Shown piece after piece: positions 1 to 7,500 of a stretch of 21,977 bases of DNA. Source of the DNA: an uncultured Bacteroidales bacterium (lineage in GTDB: Bacteria > Bacteroidota > Bacteroidia > Bacteroidales > WCHB1-69). A program made the translations under genes and the position numbers. Each line of letters begins with the position of its first letter. Within the stretch, counting starts at the first letter, position 1. The notes beneath the pieces are model-generated. The model saw nothing but the letters and a program-made list of their open reading frames with translations. It did not search any database and was not told the DNA's origin. The stretch lies in contig CALDIA010000193.1 of NCBI GenBank assembly GCA_937901455.1, positions 1-21,977 on the forward strand, read 5' to 3'.

Positions 1-753
1 CCCAGTGTATTTATCTAAAGTATAATAGAAGTCAGGCTGGTCATTCTGACGGTCGTTGGAATAGTCATAATAACGGTTCACATTATCCAAATAATTGGCA
101 AAAGGCTCATAGTTCTGTGCAATCTTCTTCAGTTGTTTATTGGCACCATTCACAAAGACATCCAAATCTTTCCCCTTAAGTTTGCCATTCGGAGCATAGT
201 TCTGAATCAGCGTTTGCAATGTATCTACATTCCCATAAGCAGCCAGCAGATAGTTGTCCACATCATCGTTTGTCTGAATGAACATATTGATACTCTGTGC
301 TGTAGAAGACCAATACTTTTGGGCTTTATCATGTTGCAGAGCGTCATTCAAACTATCCAGAACCTCCTTTTTATGTTTTGCATAATCGGTCACCTGCTTC
401 ACAAAGGCCATAGAGGAAGAACCTTTCACCTCTTCAATGTTCATCAAATCATCGGCATCCACCAGGAGGTTCATCTTCTCGCCTGGGTTTATAACCACGA
501 GCATATTGGCATCATCCGAAAAAGACAAACGGTATATGTCGTTGGGCAGACTCACCGTCATATCAATTTGGTCATCCTTGATCTCCGCTGAAGCATAGGT
601 CTTATTATCACCATAGGCATTTTTCAAATGCGCATGAGAATACTTGTTATGCAGGATCTTCACATGGATATTGGAAGGTGCTTGCGCAAAAAGCATGGTA
701 GAGACGCAACACACGGCAATAAAAGATAATAGTAATTGTTTTACACTTTTCAT
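1..753 (-). CDS. Secreted protein of unknown function, N-terminal part only (runs off the left edge)
   Basis: The reading frame is open from ATG at 753 to the window edge (251 codons), so the C-terminus is missing. It begins MKSVKQLLLSFIAVCCVSTM and reaches LFAQ near residue 24, a clear Sec signal peptide. Residues about 25-110 have alternating short beta-strand-like segments (IYRLSFSDDANMLVVINPGE, then a KGSSS stretch). This recalls the N-terminal domain (DUF4369-like) of Bacteroidetes TlpA/thioredoxin-type envelope proteins. The visible remainder is helical and charged, and no CXXC is seen before the edge. Family assignment is therefore an inference from pattern; a thiol-disulfide oxidoreductase would need the missing part. 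The start is supported by the promoter box 21 bases upstream and by the signal peptide beginning at this Met. It is separated from the upstream tRNA by a terminator, so it is its own transcription unit. Confidence 0.8.
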   Translation of the reverse strand, partial: MKSVKQLLLSFIAVCCVSTMLFAQAPSNIHVKILHNKYSHAHLKNAYGDNKTYASAEIKDDQIDMTVSLPNDIYRLSFSDDANMLVVINPGEKMNLLVDADDLMNIEEVKGSSSMAFVKQVTDYAKHKKEVLDSLNDALQHDKAQKYWSSTAQSINMFIQTNDDVDNYLLAAYGNVDTLQTLIQNYAPNGKLKGKDLDVFVNGANKQLKKIAQNYEPFANYLDNVNRYYDYSNDRQNDQPDFYYTLDKYTG

Positions 754-773
754 TGCTATAAATTTTGAAGCGG

Positions 774-781
774 CAAAGATA
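774..781 (-). promoter_or_regulatory. -7 promoter box of the secreted protein gene
   Basis: Read on the minus strand the bases are TATCTTTG, a perfect match to the Bacteroidetes TAnnTTTG element, 20 bases before the ATG at 753. No good TTG -33 element is visible at 19-22 bp. The surrounding 19 bases (768-786) are identical to the promoter region at 20524-20542. Confidence 0.7.
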
Positions 782-796
782 CAATTATTTTATTAT

Positions 797-824
797 AAAA
801 AAGCCCACCTTTTCAAAGGTGAGC
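797..824 (-). terminator. Intrinsic terminator after tRNA-Val
   Basis: On the minus strand GCUCACCUU and AAGGUGGGC form a stem with a short UGAA loop, followed by six U residues. It begins 6 bases after the tRNA 3' end and isolates the tRNA from the downstream secreted protein gene. Confidence 0.85.
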
Positions 825-830
825 GGTAGT

Positions 831-904
831 GGGAGCTACAGGAGTCGAACCTGTGACCCTCTGCTTGTAAGGCAGATGCTCTAAACCAACTGAGCTAAGC
901 TCCC
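831..904 (-). tRNA. tRNA-Val, anticodon UAC
   Basis: A 74-nt cloverleaf on the minus strand. The acceptor stem is GGGAGCT/AGCTCCC, the D arm GCTC...GAGC, the anticodon stem TCTGC/GCAGA with loop CTTACAA (anticodon TAC), and the T arm ACAGG-TTCGACT-CCTGT. The 3' CCA is not encoded, which is common in this phylum. UAC reads GUA/GUG valine codons. It has its own promoter and terminator, so it is a single-gene unit just after the pth operon. Confidence 0.96.
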
Positions 905-920
905 TTTTTGAAAAGCGGGG

Positions 921-952
921 CAAAAATAGTATTTATTTTAGAATTTTCAAAA
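921..952 (-). promoter_or_regulatory. Promoter of tRNA-Val
   Basis: Minus strand TTTTG (948-952), 19 bases, then TATTTTTG (921-928): a full -33/-7 pair of the Bacteroidetes housekeeping sigma type. The tRNA 5' end lies 16 bases after the -7 box. Confidence 0.8.
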
Positions 953-990
953 CTTTTTTGACGATAAAAGAACGCCTGAAAGTCAACTTG

Positions 991-1578
991 TTAGAATTGG
1001 AATCCAACGCAAGCATTTACATACTGTGGGTGTTTGCCGTCTTTGTTTTGGAAAAATCGAGTCAGGGAGTAGCGATAATTAACCCCCAGCACAATAGGAC
1101 CGACTTTAAAATCAAAACCCGTAGTGAAAAGCACGGAATTGTTCTTGAGCGTATTTTTATTATATCCAATATTATTACCGGTCACTTTCAGCAGTGGCTG
1201 CCAGACAATGCCTGCGAAGGGCAATAGCGAAAGACTCTTGGTCAGTTTCACATCGCCAACAGCCTTGATAGGGATTTGCAAATAGCGCAACTCCACGCGT
1301 TCATCTTCAAATAGCGTGGTACCATCACTCAAGGTACAATCATAGTCTCCTTTATAAAAGGCATAGCCAATTCCGATTTCGCCATAGACGTATTGACCGG
1401 CACGAAAAAAGGCACCGAAATCGGCATTGGCAAGGGATGCCAGATAATCACCCTCTAAGGAGTACATCCGATTGGTAGGAAAACTGGCGGATATTTTAAA
1501 ACCTATCTGGTACCAGTTTTGCGCACCTACTGGCAAGAGTGCAAGTATCACAAAGATGGAGAGGAGGAATTTTTTCAT
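991..1578 (-). CDS. Small outer-membrane beta-barrel-like protein
   Basis: 195 aa. Residues 1-19 form a signal peptide (MKKFLLSIFVILALLPVGAQ). The mature part is rich in alternating aromatic/small residue strands such as YVYGEIGIGYAFYKGDY and VGPIVLGVNYRYSLTRFF, and it ends in an aromatic residue (GFQF). These are hallmarks of eight-stranded outer-membrane barrels of the PorT/OMP_b-brl type. The size fits such a barrel with little else, and the ligand or role cannot be told. It starts 4 bases after pth and has no promoter of its own, so it is the last gene of the pth operon. This is an odd partner for translation genes. A soluble periplasmic beta-protein is the alternative. Confidence 0.8.
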   Translation of the reverse strand: MKKFLLSIFVILALLPVGAQNWYQIGFKISASFPTNRMYSLEGDYLASLANADFGAFFRAGQYVYGEIGIGYAFYKGDYDCTLSDGTTLFEDERVELRYLQIPIKAVGDVKLTKSLSLLPFAGIVWQPLLKVTGNNIGYNKNTLKNNSVLFTTGFDFKVGPIVLGVNYRYSLTRFFQNKDGKHPQYVNACVGFQF

Positions 1579-1582
1579 AGCA

Positions 1583-2173
1583 TTATTCTTCAGTTGGTTT
1601 GTTTATTGTGTTACAATAGAGCATGGCACGTTCGAGGCCATCGGTAGCGAAGAGCTTGAGTGCCTCCACGGCTTGATCAATGCATGGTTCAATCACCTTG
1701 AGCTCTTCAGAAGAGAAACGTCCGAGCACATAGTCAACCTGATAGCCGCGTGCAAAGTCCTTGCCGATGCCGCAGCGTAGGCGCGGAAAATTGGAATGGC
1801 CTAACGTCTCAATGATATGGTTCATGCCATTGTGGGAACCGCCCCCGCCTTTGGGCTTCATTCTGATGCTGCCCACTGGCAAATCCAAGTCGTCGCACAC
1901 CACCATGCAGTGCTCCGGAGCGATCTGCTCTTCATTAAGCCAGTATTTAACAGCCTTACCGCTCAAATTCATGTAGGTAGTAGGCATGATAATGACAAGT
2001 TGGCGACCTTTATAACCTGCCTGAGTCACATAGGCCAGGCGACCCACCTTGAATGAGGCCTTCAAAGACCTGGCCAAGGCATTGACCACTTCAAAGCCGT
2101 AGTTATGTCGCGTACCCGCATACTGCTGCTCGGCATTACCCAAACCTACAATCAGATATTTTTTATCGTTCAT
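1583..2173 (-). CDS. pth: Peptidyl-tRNA hydrolase
   Basis: 196 aa, the usual length for bacterial Pth. It cleaves the ester bond of peptidyl-tRNAs dropped by the ribosome, recycling tRNA in the cytoplasm. Visible family features are: GLGN at 10-13 with N13; the catalytic histidine H23 in TRHNYG; N69 in MPTTYMNLSG; the DDLDLPVG segment at 94-101 carrying the Asp that activates His; and the glycine-rich KGGGGSHNGM at 108-117 with N115. All key positions are intact. It lies 15 bases after rsmD, so the two translation-support genes share a transcript. In other Bacteroidetes pth often sits with rplY; no rplY is seen here. Confidence 0.97.
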   Translation of the reverse strand: MNDKKYLIVGLGNAEQQYAGTRHNYGFEVVNALARSLKASFKVGRLAYVTQAGYKGRQLVIIMPTTYMNLSGKAVKYWLNEEQIAPEHCMVVCDDLDLPVGSIRMKPKGGGGSHNGMNHIIETLGHSNFPRLRCGIGKDFARGYQVDYVLGRFSSEELKVIEPCIDQAVEALKLFATDGLERAMLYCNTINKPTEE

Positions 2174-2188
2174 AATTCAACGCTATTC

Positions 2189-2752
2189 TTACGTGTTCCT
2201 CTCTTCATCGTCTGGCTCCATATTCACAAAAAAAGTGAAATTCACGCGCCCATAGCGACGATGATCATAATAGTGCGGATGTTCGGAGAATTCGTGGTCT
2301 CCAGAATGCTCCAGCACCAGCCAGCCATCAGGTTTCAGCATCTCGTTTTGGAATACATTCCGAATTATCTGCCCGATATTTTCCAGTTGATAGGGAGGGT
2401 CCGCAAAGATAATGTCAAATTTCCGGTGAGAGGCTGCCGTATAAGCAAAAGCATCTTGTCTGACCACGGACACCTGCTCATAGCGCAGTGTCCCGATAGT
2501 CTTACGGATAAAGTTGGTGCAACGTTGATCAACATCTACGGCCACCACCGAATTAGCTCCACGGGATGCAAATTCATAGGTAAGGTTGCCGGTACCCGCA
2601 AAGAGATCAAGCACTTCCACCTGATCGAGGTAAAAATAATTGTTCAAAATATTGAAGAGACTCTCTTTGGCGAGATCTGTGGTAGGGCGTACCGGCAGGT
2701 TGGCCGGCGCCACGATGTGTCTGCCCTTATTTTTGCCGCTGATGATTCGCAT
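2189..2752 (-). CDS. rsmD: 16S rRNA (guanine-N2)-methyltransferase RsmD
   Basis: 187 aa, family-typical length. It methylates G966 (E. coli numbering) of 16S rRNA in the small subunit, using S-adenosylmethionine. The N-terminus MRIISGKNKGR and the RPTTDLAKESLFNIL block at 22-36 are signature RsmD segments. The SAM-binding motif DLFAGTGNL is at 49-57, followed by the acidic strand end VAVDVD. The catalytic motif is DPPY at 118-121. The ATG follows the stop codon of the DUF3822 gene after a single base, so translation of the two is probably coupled. The pairing DUF3822-rsmD is common in Bacteroidetes. Confidence 0.95.
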   Translation of the reverse strand: MRIISGKNKGRHIVAPANLPVRPTTDLAKESLFNILNNYFYLDQVEVLDLFAGTGNLTYEFASRGANSVVAVDVDQRCTNFIRKTIGTLRYEQVSVVRQDAFAYTAASHRKFDIIFADPPYQLENIGQIIRNVFQNEMLKPDGWLVLEHSGDHEFSEHPHYYDHRRYGRVNFTFFVNMEPDDEERNT

Positions 2753-2753
2753 A

Positions 2754-3440
2754 TTATAAAACCTCCACTTTGTTGTGATACTGCCGCAACAGCGTGTTCA
2801 ACTTTTTGTTAGGTTGACTGAAATAATGCACGTAGAAAGTAGGTTCAGCCATGCCAAACTGTTGCACGCAGTTGAGCGAGTAGTAAAGCACATCCACATT
2901 CTCGGTGCGGAAGGAGCGGTTCACCAGTGCAGGAGCATTGGCGTGCATCACAAAGAAATCAACAAAGTGACTGTTGACCGACAACAGGACCGCTTCAGCT
3001 GCCTCCTGATGGAGCAGAAAATCATACAGTATGGCAGCCTCACTCTTGAAAACTATTTTGAACGGCAAAGTGCTTAGAATGTCACACTCATTTCGGGTAA
3101 GGAAGCAGATGGAACGGTACAACCCCATCGAATCGGCAAACGCCTGCACCAGTTGCGCAATGTCGAACTGTATGGCAAGATAATCCTTGATTTTGGATTC
3201 TTCAAAGATGATATCAGGCACCAGCATGGGCACATGGGTAGCGACCACCACCTCCACAGCAGACTCTTCTTCAGGCTGGAAGTCGAAGAAGGAAGTCGCC
3301 CGCTGCGAAAGCAACACATTCTCCTCATTGGCATGGTCCTCACGATGAAACCGCCCAGCTGAATCCAACTTAAAAAGCGAAAATCCATTCGGGGTCAATC
3401 GAATGGATTTCGTATAATACTGGTTGATAATATGACTCAT
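2754..3440 (-). CDS. DUF3822 family protein
   Basis: 228 aa, cytoplasmic, with no signal or membrane segment. The opening (KSIRLTPNGFSLFKLDSAGR) and the central alternation of strands and helices fit DUF3822, a Bacteroidetes-restricted family with an actin/ASKHA-like layout. Examples are VEVVVATHVPMLVPDIIF, AVLLSVNSHFVDFFVMH and a C-terminal FYVHYFSQ strand. No biochemical function is established for the family. It stands 10 bases after a membrane protein gene and 1 base before rsmD. That position suggests a role tied to ribosome or tRNA maturation, but this is guilt by association only. Confidence 0.85.
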   Translation of the reverse strand: MSHIINQYYTKSIRLTPNGFSLFKLDSAGRFHREDHANEENVLLSQRATSFFDFQPEEESAVEVVVATHVPMLVPDIIFEESKIKDYLAIQFDIAQLVQAFADSMGLYRSICFLTRNECDILSTLPFKIVFKSEAAILYDFLLHQEAAEAVLLSVNSHFVDFFVMHANAPALVNRSFRTENVDVLYYSLNCVQQFGMAEPTFYVHYFSQPNKKLNTLLRQYHNKVEVL

Positions 3441-3450
3441 ACAATATGAA

Positions 3451-4131
3451 TTATTCCCAAGAGCCTGAAGTGGATGCTTCCGTCAGACTGCCCAAATAGA
3501 TATCACTATATTGTTTTTTATATTGGGTCTCTTCTGACAAGTTATTATAGAAAATCTTATTCCAAAGCTTTTTGAAAACACTGGAGTTTTCAGGGGTAAT
3601 GGTTCTGTCCATGTTCACCAAGATATCATCAATAGGGACATCAATACGATACAAGGGCACCTCATAGTTCTTGTTTTCAATCTTGCCCGTCTTAATTTCA
3701 TATTTCTTCTTGTCAGAACAAGGGATATACTCAAAATTGTTGAAACTCTCCTCGGTCAGATTCTTCTTGTCAAGTTCCAAAATTTTCTCCATGGCAGGCA
3801 CCTTTACAGTTTCTTTATGAATAAGACCCAACTTGAAAGCCTCTTCTTGGGAAATGGAGTCTGGAATAGTTCCTATCGTCTTCTCCACTTCCACATAACC
3901 ATTGTGCACAAAGTCAGACAACGTGTCAATATTGTCGGCATATTTCTTATACACGTTCTTGTACACGGCTTGTGCGCTACGGATTGCCAACAGATTGTTG
4001 ACATTGGCGGTTTTACGAAATTCGTAAACACTCTTGAATCGCTCAGGACGCAGAATTGCGCGACTTGCAAAAACAGCCATCACAATGACCAAAATCACCA
4101 AGAGACCATTGAAAAGTTTTCTAAATGTCAT
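3451..4131 (-). CDS. Single-pass membrane protein of unknown function (neighbour of DUF3822/rsmD)
   Basis: 226 aa. One hydrophobic segment at about residues 7-26 (LFNGLLVILVIVMAVFASRA) acts as a signal anchor. A mostly polar, helix-rich periplasmic domain follows, with a repeated Lys/Tyr pattern (AVYKNVYKKYADNIDTLSDF). This block resembles the region after the N-terminal helix of pseudopilin-like proteins, but there is no G/E prepilin cleavage motif. I recall similar proteins next to DUF3822 in other Bacteroidales, so it is probably a conserved family; the function is unknown. It is the first gene of the five-gene operon and has a good promoter 39 bases upstream. The tail is rich in Ser/Thr. 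Confidence 0.8.
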   Translation of the reverse strand: MTFRKLFNGLLVILVIVMAVFASRAILRPERFKSVYEFRKTANVNNLLAIRSAQAVYKNVYKKYADNIDTLSDFVHNGYVEVEKTIGTIPDSISQEEAFKLGLIHKETVKVPAMEKILELDKKNLTEESFNNFEYIPCSDKKKYEIKTGKIENKNYEVPLYRIDVPIDDILVNMDRTITPENSSVFKKLWNKIFYNNLSEETQYKKQYSDIYLGSLTEASTSGSWE

Positions 4132-4169
4132 AATAATATCCTATTTAAGTTTTATCAAAATCAAGACAG

Positions 4170-4202
4170 CAAAAGTACAAAAAAAACAAATAGGCTATGC
4201 AA
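4170..4202 (-). promoter_or_regulatory. Promoter of the membrane protein-DUF3822-rsmD-pth operon
   Basis: Minus strand TTG (4200-4202), 22 bases, then TACTTTTG (4170-4177), matching TAnnTTTG. It lies 38 bases before the ATG at 4131. The spacer is the T-rich stretch between the deoxynucleoside kinase gene and this operon. Confidence 0.7.
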
Positions 4203-4217
4203 TGAAAAAAATAATTT

Positions 4218-4874
4218 TTATAAACCGCGTTCCTGATTGAAACTGACTCTGTGAAGTCCATTCCCAAAAGGTTGCTCCAACAGTTCTCGGATAGCCAGGT
4301 AGTCATTGTGCGACTTTACGAAATCCATACTGGATGTTTGCACCAGCACCACGGGGATGTTGGTATTCCGCTTGAAGTAGTTGAGATAGCTTTCCTGAAT
4401 GTTGGAAAGATATTCCGCCGTGATATTCTGTTCGTACGACCGCCCACGCTGGGCGATATGCTTGAGCAGAATTTCAGGTTCATTGTAGAGATATACAATC
4501 AGATCGGGTTTGGGCAGAAAGGAAGAAATAGTGTCGAACACGGTACTATACAACTTGAACTCATCGGGCAGCAAATTGTTTTTCGAAAAAATGATACATT
4601 TGTCGATGAAATAATCGCCTACCACAAAATCTTTGAACATATCGCGGGCGGTTAGCAGGCGACTGAGTTGCTGATAGCGTTCCATCAGGAAGTGCATCTC
4701 CACGGGAAGGGCATAATGTACAGGGTCTTCATAAAATTTGGGGAGAAACGGGTTGTCGGCAAACTGTTCCAAAACCATCTCGGCATTGAATTCTTCGGCA
4801 ATCATTTTGGCAAAGGTTGTCTTGCCGGCCCCTATGCAGCCCTCTATCACTATATAATTATATGGGATTTTCAT
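4218..4874 (-). CDS. Deoxynucleoside kinase
   Basis: 218 aa, the size of bacterial dNK/deoxyadenosine-deoxyguanosine kinases. It phosphorylates deoxynucleosides to the 5' monophosphates for nucleotide salvage in the cytoplasm. The P-loop GCIGAGKT is at 12-19. EQFADNPFLPKFYED at 36-50 is the substrate-binding stretch after the E of VLEQ. GDYFIDK at 86-92 replaces the DRS-type motif of animal enzymes, as in many bacterial members. The LID arginines are in RGRSYEQ at 143-149. The substrate (dA, dG or dC) cannot be fixed from the sequence. It starts 5 bases after folK, so the two are co-transcribed. Confidence 0.93.
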   Translation of the reverse strand: MKIPYNYIVIEGCIGAGKTTFAKMIAEEFNAEMVLEQFADNPFLPKFYEDPVHYALPVEMHFLMERYQQLSRLLTARDMFKDFVVGDYFIDKCIIFSKNNLLPDEFKLYSTVFDTISSFLPKPDLIVYLYNEPEILLKHIAQRGRSYEQNITAEYLSNIQESYLNYFKRNTNIPVVLVQTSSMDFVKSHNDYLAIRELLEQPFGNGLHRVSFNQERGL

Positions 4875-4879
4875 AATGT

Positions 4880-5305
4880 TCAGGAAATGGTTATTTGCAA
4901 CTCTTGTAATGCCTGCATGACAAAATCACGTTCGTGGATCTTGGGATGTGGCAAGATTAGCCGCTCGTCGCTATAGACCTGATGGTCATAGTCAAGGATA
5001 TCAAGATCAATAGTACGACTATGATATTGAGGCACACCATTCACGACGACACTCTTCTGTTTACGTCCCAAAGCACGTTCGATTGCCTGCAGCGTGTCGA
5101 GCAGGGCCAATGGCTCGAGGGCAGTACGCACCACCACCACTTGGTTGAGGAACGGGGGCGCTTCAAAGCCCCACGACTCCGTCTCAACCACAGAGGAAGC
5201 ACGCAACAACTCTCCTACTCGTTCCCGTAATAGGAAACGCGCCATGGTCAAATAGAAAGCCCGCGGCTCTATATTGCCGCCAAGCCCTATAACTGCCTCT
5301 TTCAT
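4880..5305 (-). CDS. folK: 2-amino-4-hydroxy-6-hydroxymethyldihydropteridine pyrophosphokinase
   Basis: 141 aa, slightly short for HPPK (usually 150-170). It transfers pyrophosphate from ATP to 6-hydroxymethyl-dihydropterin, the step before dihydropteroate synthase in folate synthesis. GLGGN at 7-11 replaces the usual LGSN. The ETESWGF...PPFLNQVV block at 41-57 covers the pterin pocket. Arg97 with D100 and D102 in SRTIDLDIL supplies the ATP contact and the two Mg ligands. LPHPKIHERDFV at 118-129 is the PROSITE-type signature. All catalytic residues are present. It lies 13 bases after a 51-aa ORF and 5 bases before the kinase gene. Confidence 0.95.
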   Translation of the reverse strand: MKEAVIGLGGNIEPRAFYLTMARFLLRERVGELLRASSVVETESWGFEAPPFLNQVVVVRTALEPLALLDTLQAIERALGRKQKSVVVNGVPQYHSRTIDLDILDYDHQVYSDERLILPHPKIHERDFVMQALQELQITIS

Positions 5306-5318
5306 AAAAAACAGCCCA

Positions 5319-5474
5319 CTAATTGTTCACCAACAACATAAAACGATCACATGATGACGGTATCTGCATCAATGACTTGGAGTAATTCAAAATGTTCTGG
5401 ATAACTCTTTGGGATGGCTTTTCGCGCTTGAGATTTTTTTTCGTGTAAGTAGTAGAAAGTTTATTCATCGGCAT
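5319..5474 (-). CDS. Small basic protein of 51 aa, first gene of the folK operon
   Basis: An ATG-to-TAG frame on the minus strand, 51 codons (49 if the Met at 5468 is used). It begins MPMNKLSTTYTKKNLKREKP, continues with a helix-like VIQNILNYSKSLMQI, and ends FMLLVNN. The N-half is strongly basic and the C-half has an amphipathic helix and a short strand. It lies between a strong terminator and folK, 13 bases before the folK ATG, so it occupies the place of a real leader gene. I remember small Bacteroidetes proteins of this form, with a basic N-terminus and an (I/L)LNYSKS-like helix followed by a hydrophobic strand. That supports, but does not prove, a conserved family. The function is unknown. 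The alternative is an untranslated leader. Confidence 0.6.
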   Translation of the reverse strand: MPMNKLSTTYTKKNLKREKPSQRVIQNILNYSKSLMQIPSSCDRFMLLVNN

Positions 5475-5554
5475 GATGTTTATGACAATTTTATTTCAAC
5501 ATAATGCATAACGAGACAACCAAAGCGATTATTATATGCCGTAGATTTTTTTTG

Positions 5555-5590
5555 AAAAAAAAGAGGGTCACCCTCATGGAGCACCCTCTT
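5555..5590 (-). terminator. Intrinsic terminator of the T9SS cargo gene
   Basis: Minus strand AAGAGGGT...ACCCUCUU stem with an intervening GCUCCAUGAGGGUG region, followed directly by a run of U. It starts 24 bases past the stop codon at 5614 and separates this gene from the folK operon. Confidence 0.88.
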
Positions 5591-5613
5591 AAAAGTATCG
5601 CGTTTGCTATGCG

Positions 5614-7422
5614 CTATTTTTTTACAAACTTGGCTATTGCTGCGTCATGTCCATTGGTGAGACGCACAAAATAGGTACCAGCTGTCAGATGATTGACAGC
5701 CACATGCATGGTTTCACCTTTTACAGAGGACGACATGATCATCTTACCATTCATATCAAAAACCTGCAATGTGGTGGCATCGAAAGCCGAGAAGGTAAGA
5801 TTCAGACTGTTCTCCACGGGATTAGGGTAGATATTGACGAAGCGATCATAGTCGCGGATGCCCACCACTTCGGAAAAGTCATTGGAGAAACGGGGGATAA
5901 TATAGTATCTGAAATCAAAATATGAGGAACCAATCTTACTGGTGGCAAAGTTGAACCCTGTCAAATTCATGTGATAGGCGGGCAACGGATTGCCAATATA
6001 TTCTGCATCTTGGAAATAGGCGAAGAAGGCATTGGCGCTGGTGCCATTTTGGGTGATGCCATAAGGGGTAAGCACAGCACAGGTAGTGCCAGCCTCGTTC
6101 AAGGTCACATCCGACAATTTGATTAATTCAGCCTGGTGAGCGCTCATGAAGCTGACATCGTTCAGTTGCTCCAAAGTGATGTTCAATGGGGTAACATCTT
6201 CAAAAATGGAGATAAAATTCTCGTATGAGGCAGTGGGTTTTAACTCCAAAAAGCCATAGTAGTTCGTCAGTGTGCCATAGATGCCAGAGATCTTATCGCC
6301 CACACTCAGATTGCCCAACATATCGTTGGGGTCATACACGAGAATGGCGCCAGTGGCATCTTGCAGTACTTTCTGGCTGTTGTAGGCTGCCACAGCGGTA
6401 ACCACCACTTCACCCGTCAGCTTGTAAGTAGTGTTGTCAGCCACATTGACAGAATTGTCGGTGAAGTCAAGCTTGCTTCTCAGCGCAGCGATGTTAGCGC
6501 ATACATACTGCTGGTCCACGCCATAGGTAAAGATGAGGGTGTCGGGCGACATGGCATTGCCTGCTATGTCAGTCACATTGCTGACGATGAGCGTATGCTC
6601 AAGGCCTTCCGTCATGTCTGGCGTGATTGTGAGAGTAACCTCGTTACCACTAAGTACAGCCGTGGAGATGGTACCATCGTTGAGTTCATAGTTGGCAGCC
6701 GTCTGCGCAGTAGTCTGGTCTAACGCCTCATTAAAGGTAAGCACCACCGTGGAGGCATTGGCAGCCGTCAGATGGGTAATGTAGGGAGCATACACATCGG
6801 GACCGCTGGGCAATGCATTAACCTGCACATTGTCGATACGGTAAGAACCATTGTCAGAAGTGGCGCCAGTGAGCGTGCAGCGCAGATAAACGTTGCTTTG
6901 GTCGTTCACCGTCGCAAGGCCGGAGAGGTCAATAGTGACAAGCTCGTATGTGCTGGTGGCCGATGGCATCGTGTTGACGTCAGAAAGCGCGGTGAAGGTT
7001 GTGCCGTCAATGCTGTACTCCCAAGCGCAAGTATTGAAACCGGTTCCCGTGCGGCGGGCCGCCATCGTGACAACCACATTCTGATAGCCAGTAGTGGAGA
7101 AATGGAAAGCGAAAGCCTTACCATTAGCACTCTGGTTGATCATAGCCAGATCCTTGTCGGCGGGCTCTCCATTCAGAGCATTGATGGTAGAACCGTTGTT
7201 ACTGGTCAACTCCGTAGCCTGAGCCCAGGCAGAAGAACCGTGTGTCCCATCCAAGTAAATGCCGGCAGTGCCCGTTTGGGTACCTGCCATAGCCAAATAG
7301 GAGGTCGGAGTGTTTGGAGAGGGCGTGTTACCCGTGAAGGGAAAGTAGGCCAGGTTGGTGGTTTGCGACACCCCAATCAAAACCATACTCATAAAAGCAA
7401 TGAGGGTAAAAATCTTTTTCAT
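5614..7422 (-). CDS. Secreted multidomain protein with type IX sorting domain
   Basis: 602 aa, exported. The signal peptide is residues 1-19 (MKKIFTLIAFMSMVLIGVSQ). Residues about 20-205 form a beta-rich domain like jelly-roll lectin/LamG modules (AFAFHFSTTGYQNVVVTMAA, WEYSIDGTTFTAL, YRIDNVQV). About 208-302 is a bacterial Ig-like domain of the SbsA/Big_5 type (VVLTFNEALDQTTA, TDIAGNAM). About 305-515 contains an OB-fold-like region resembling the N-terminal domain of YhcR nucleases (LQDATGAILVYD, GDKISGIYGTL). Residues 520-602 are a type A C-terminal sorting domain, with YPNP at 532-535, LQVFDMNGKMI and a LTAGTYFVRL strand. The protein is therefore probably exported by the Por system and anchored or released at the cell surface. 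No nuclease or protease catalytic domain is seen; it may bind a polymer. It is a single-gene unit. Confidence 0.93.
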   Translation of the reverse strand: MKKIFTLIAFMSMVLIGVSQTTNLAYFPFTGNTPSPNTPTSYLAMAGTQTGTAGIYLDGTHGSSAWAQATELTSNNGSTINALNGEPADKDLAMINQSANGKAFAFHFSTTGYQNVVVTMAARRTGTGFNTCAWEYSIDGTTFTALSDVNTMPSATSTYELVTIDLSGLATVNDQSNVYLRCTLTGATSDNGSYRIDNVQVNALPSGPDVYAPYITHLTAANASTVVLTFNEALDQTTAQTAANYELNDGTISTAVLSGNEVTLTITPDMTEGLEHTLIVSNVTDIAGNAMSPDTLIFTYGVDQQYVCANIAALRSKLDFTDNSVNVADNTTYKLTGEVVVTAVAAYNSQKVLQDATGAILVYDPNDMLGNLSVGDKISGIYGTLTNYYGFLELKPTASYENFISIFEDVTPLNITLEQLNDVSFMSAHQAELIKLSDVTLNEAGTTCAVLTPYGITQNGTSANAFFAYFQDAEYIGNPLPAYHMNLTGFNFATSKIGSSYFDFRYYIIPRFSNDFSEVVGIRDYDRFVNIYPNPVENSLNLTFSAFDATTLQVFDMNGKMIMSSSVKGETMHVAVNHLTAGTYFVRLTNGHDAAIAKFVKK

Positions 7423-7468
7423 ATAGGTATTGTTTTTAGTTATTGATTGTTAAATTCAAATGGAAAGG

Positions 7469-7476
7469 CAAAAATA
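7469..7476 (-). promoter_or_regulatory. -7 promoter box of the T9SS cargo gene
   Basis: Minus strand TATTTTTG, a perfect TAnnTTTG box, 46 bases before the ATG at 7422. The upstream sequence is A/T rich, but no TTG is found at the expected -33 distance. Confidence 0.65.
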
Positions 7477-7500
7477 CATATTTTATTGTTTATGGCGTTA

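Noticed and set aside
2105..2812. 235-aa plus-strand frame opposite rsmD
   Set aside because: Antisense shadow; RsmD on the minus strand has all its motifs.
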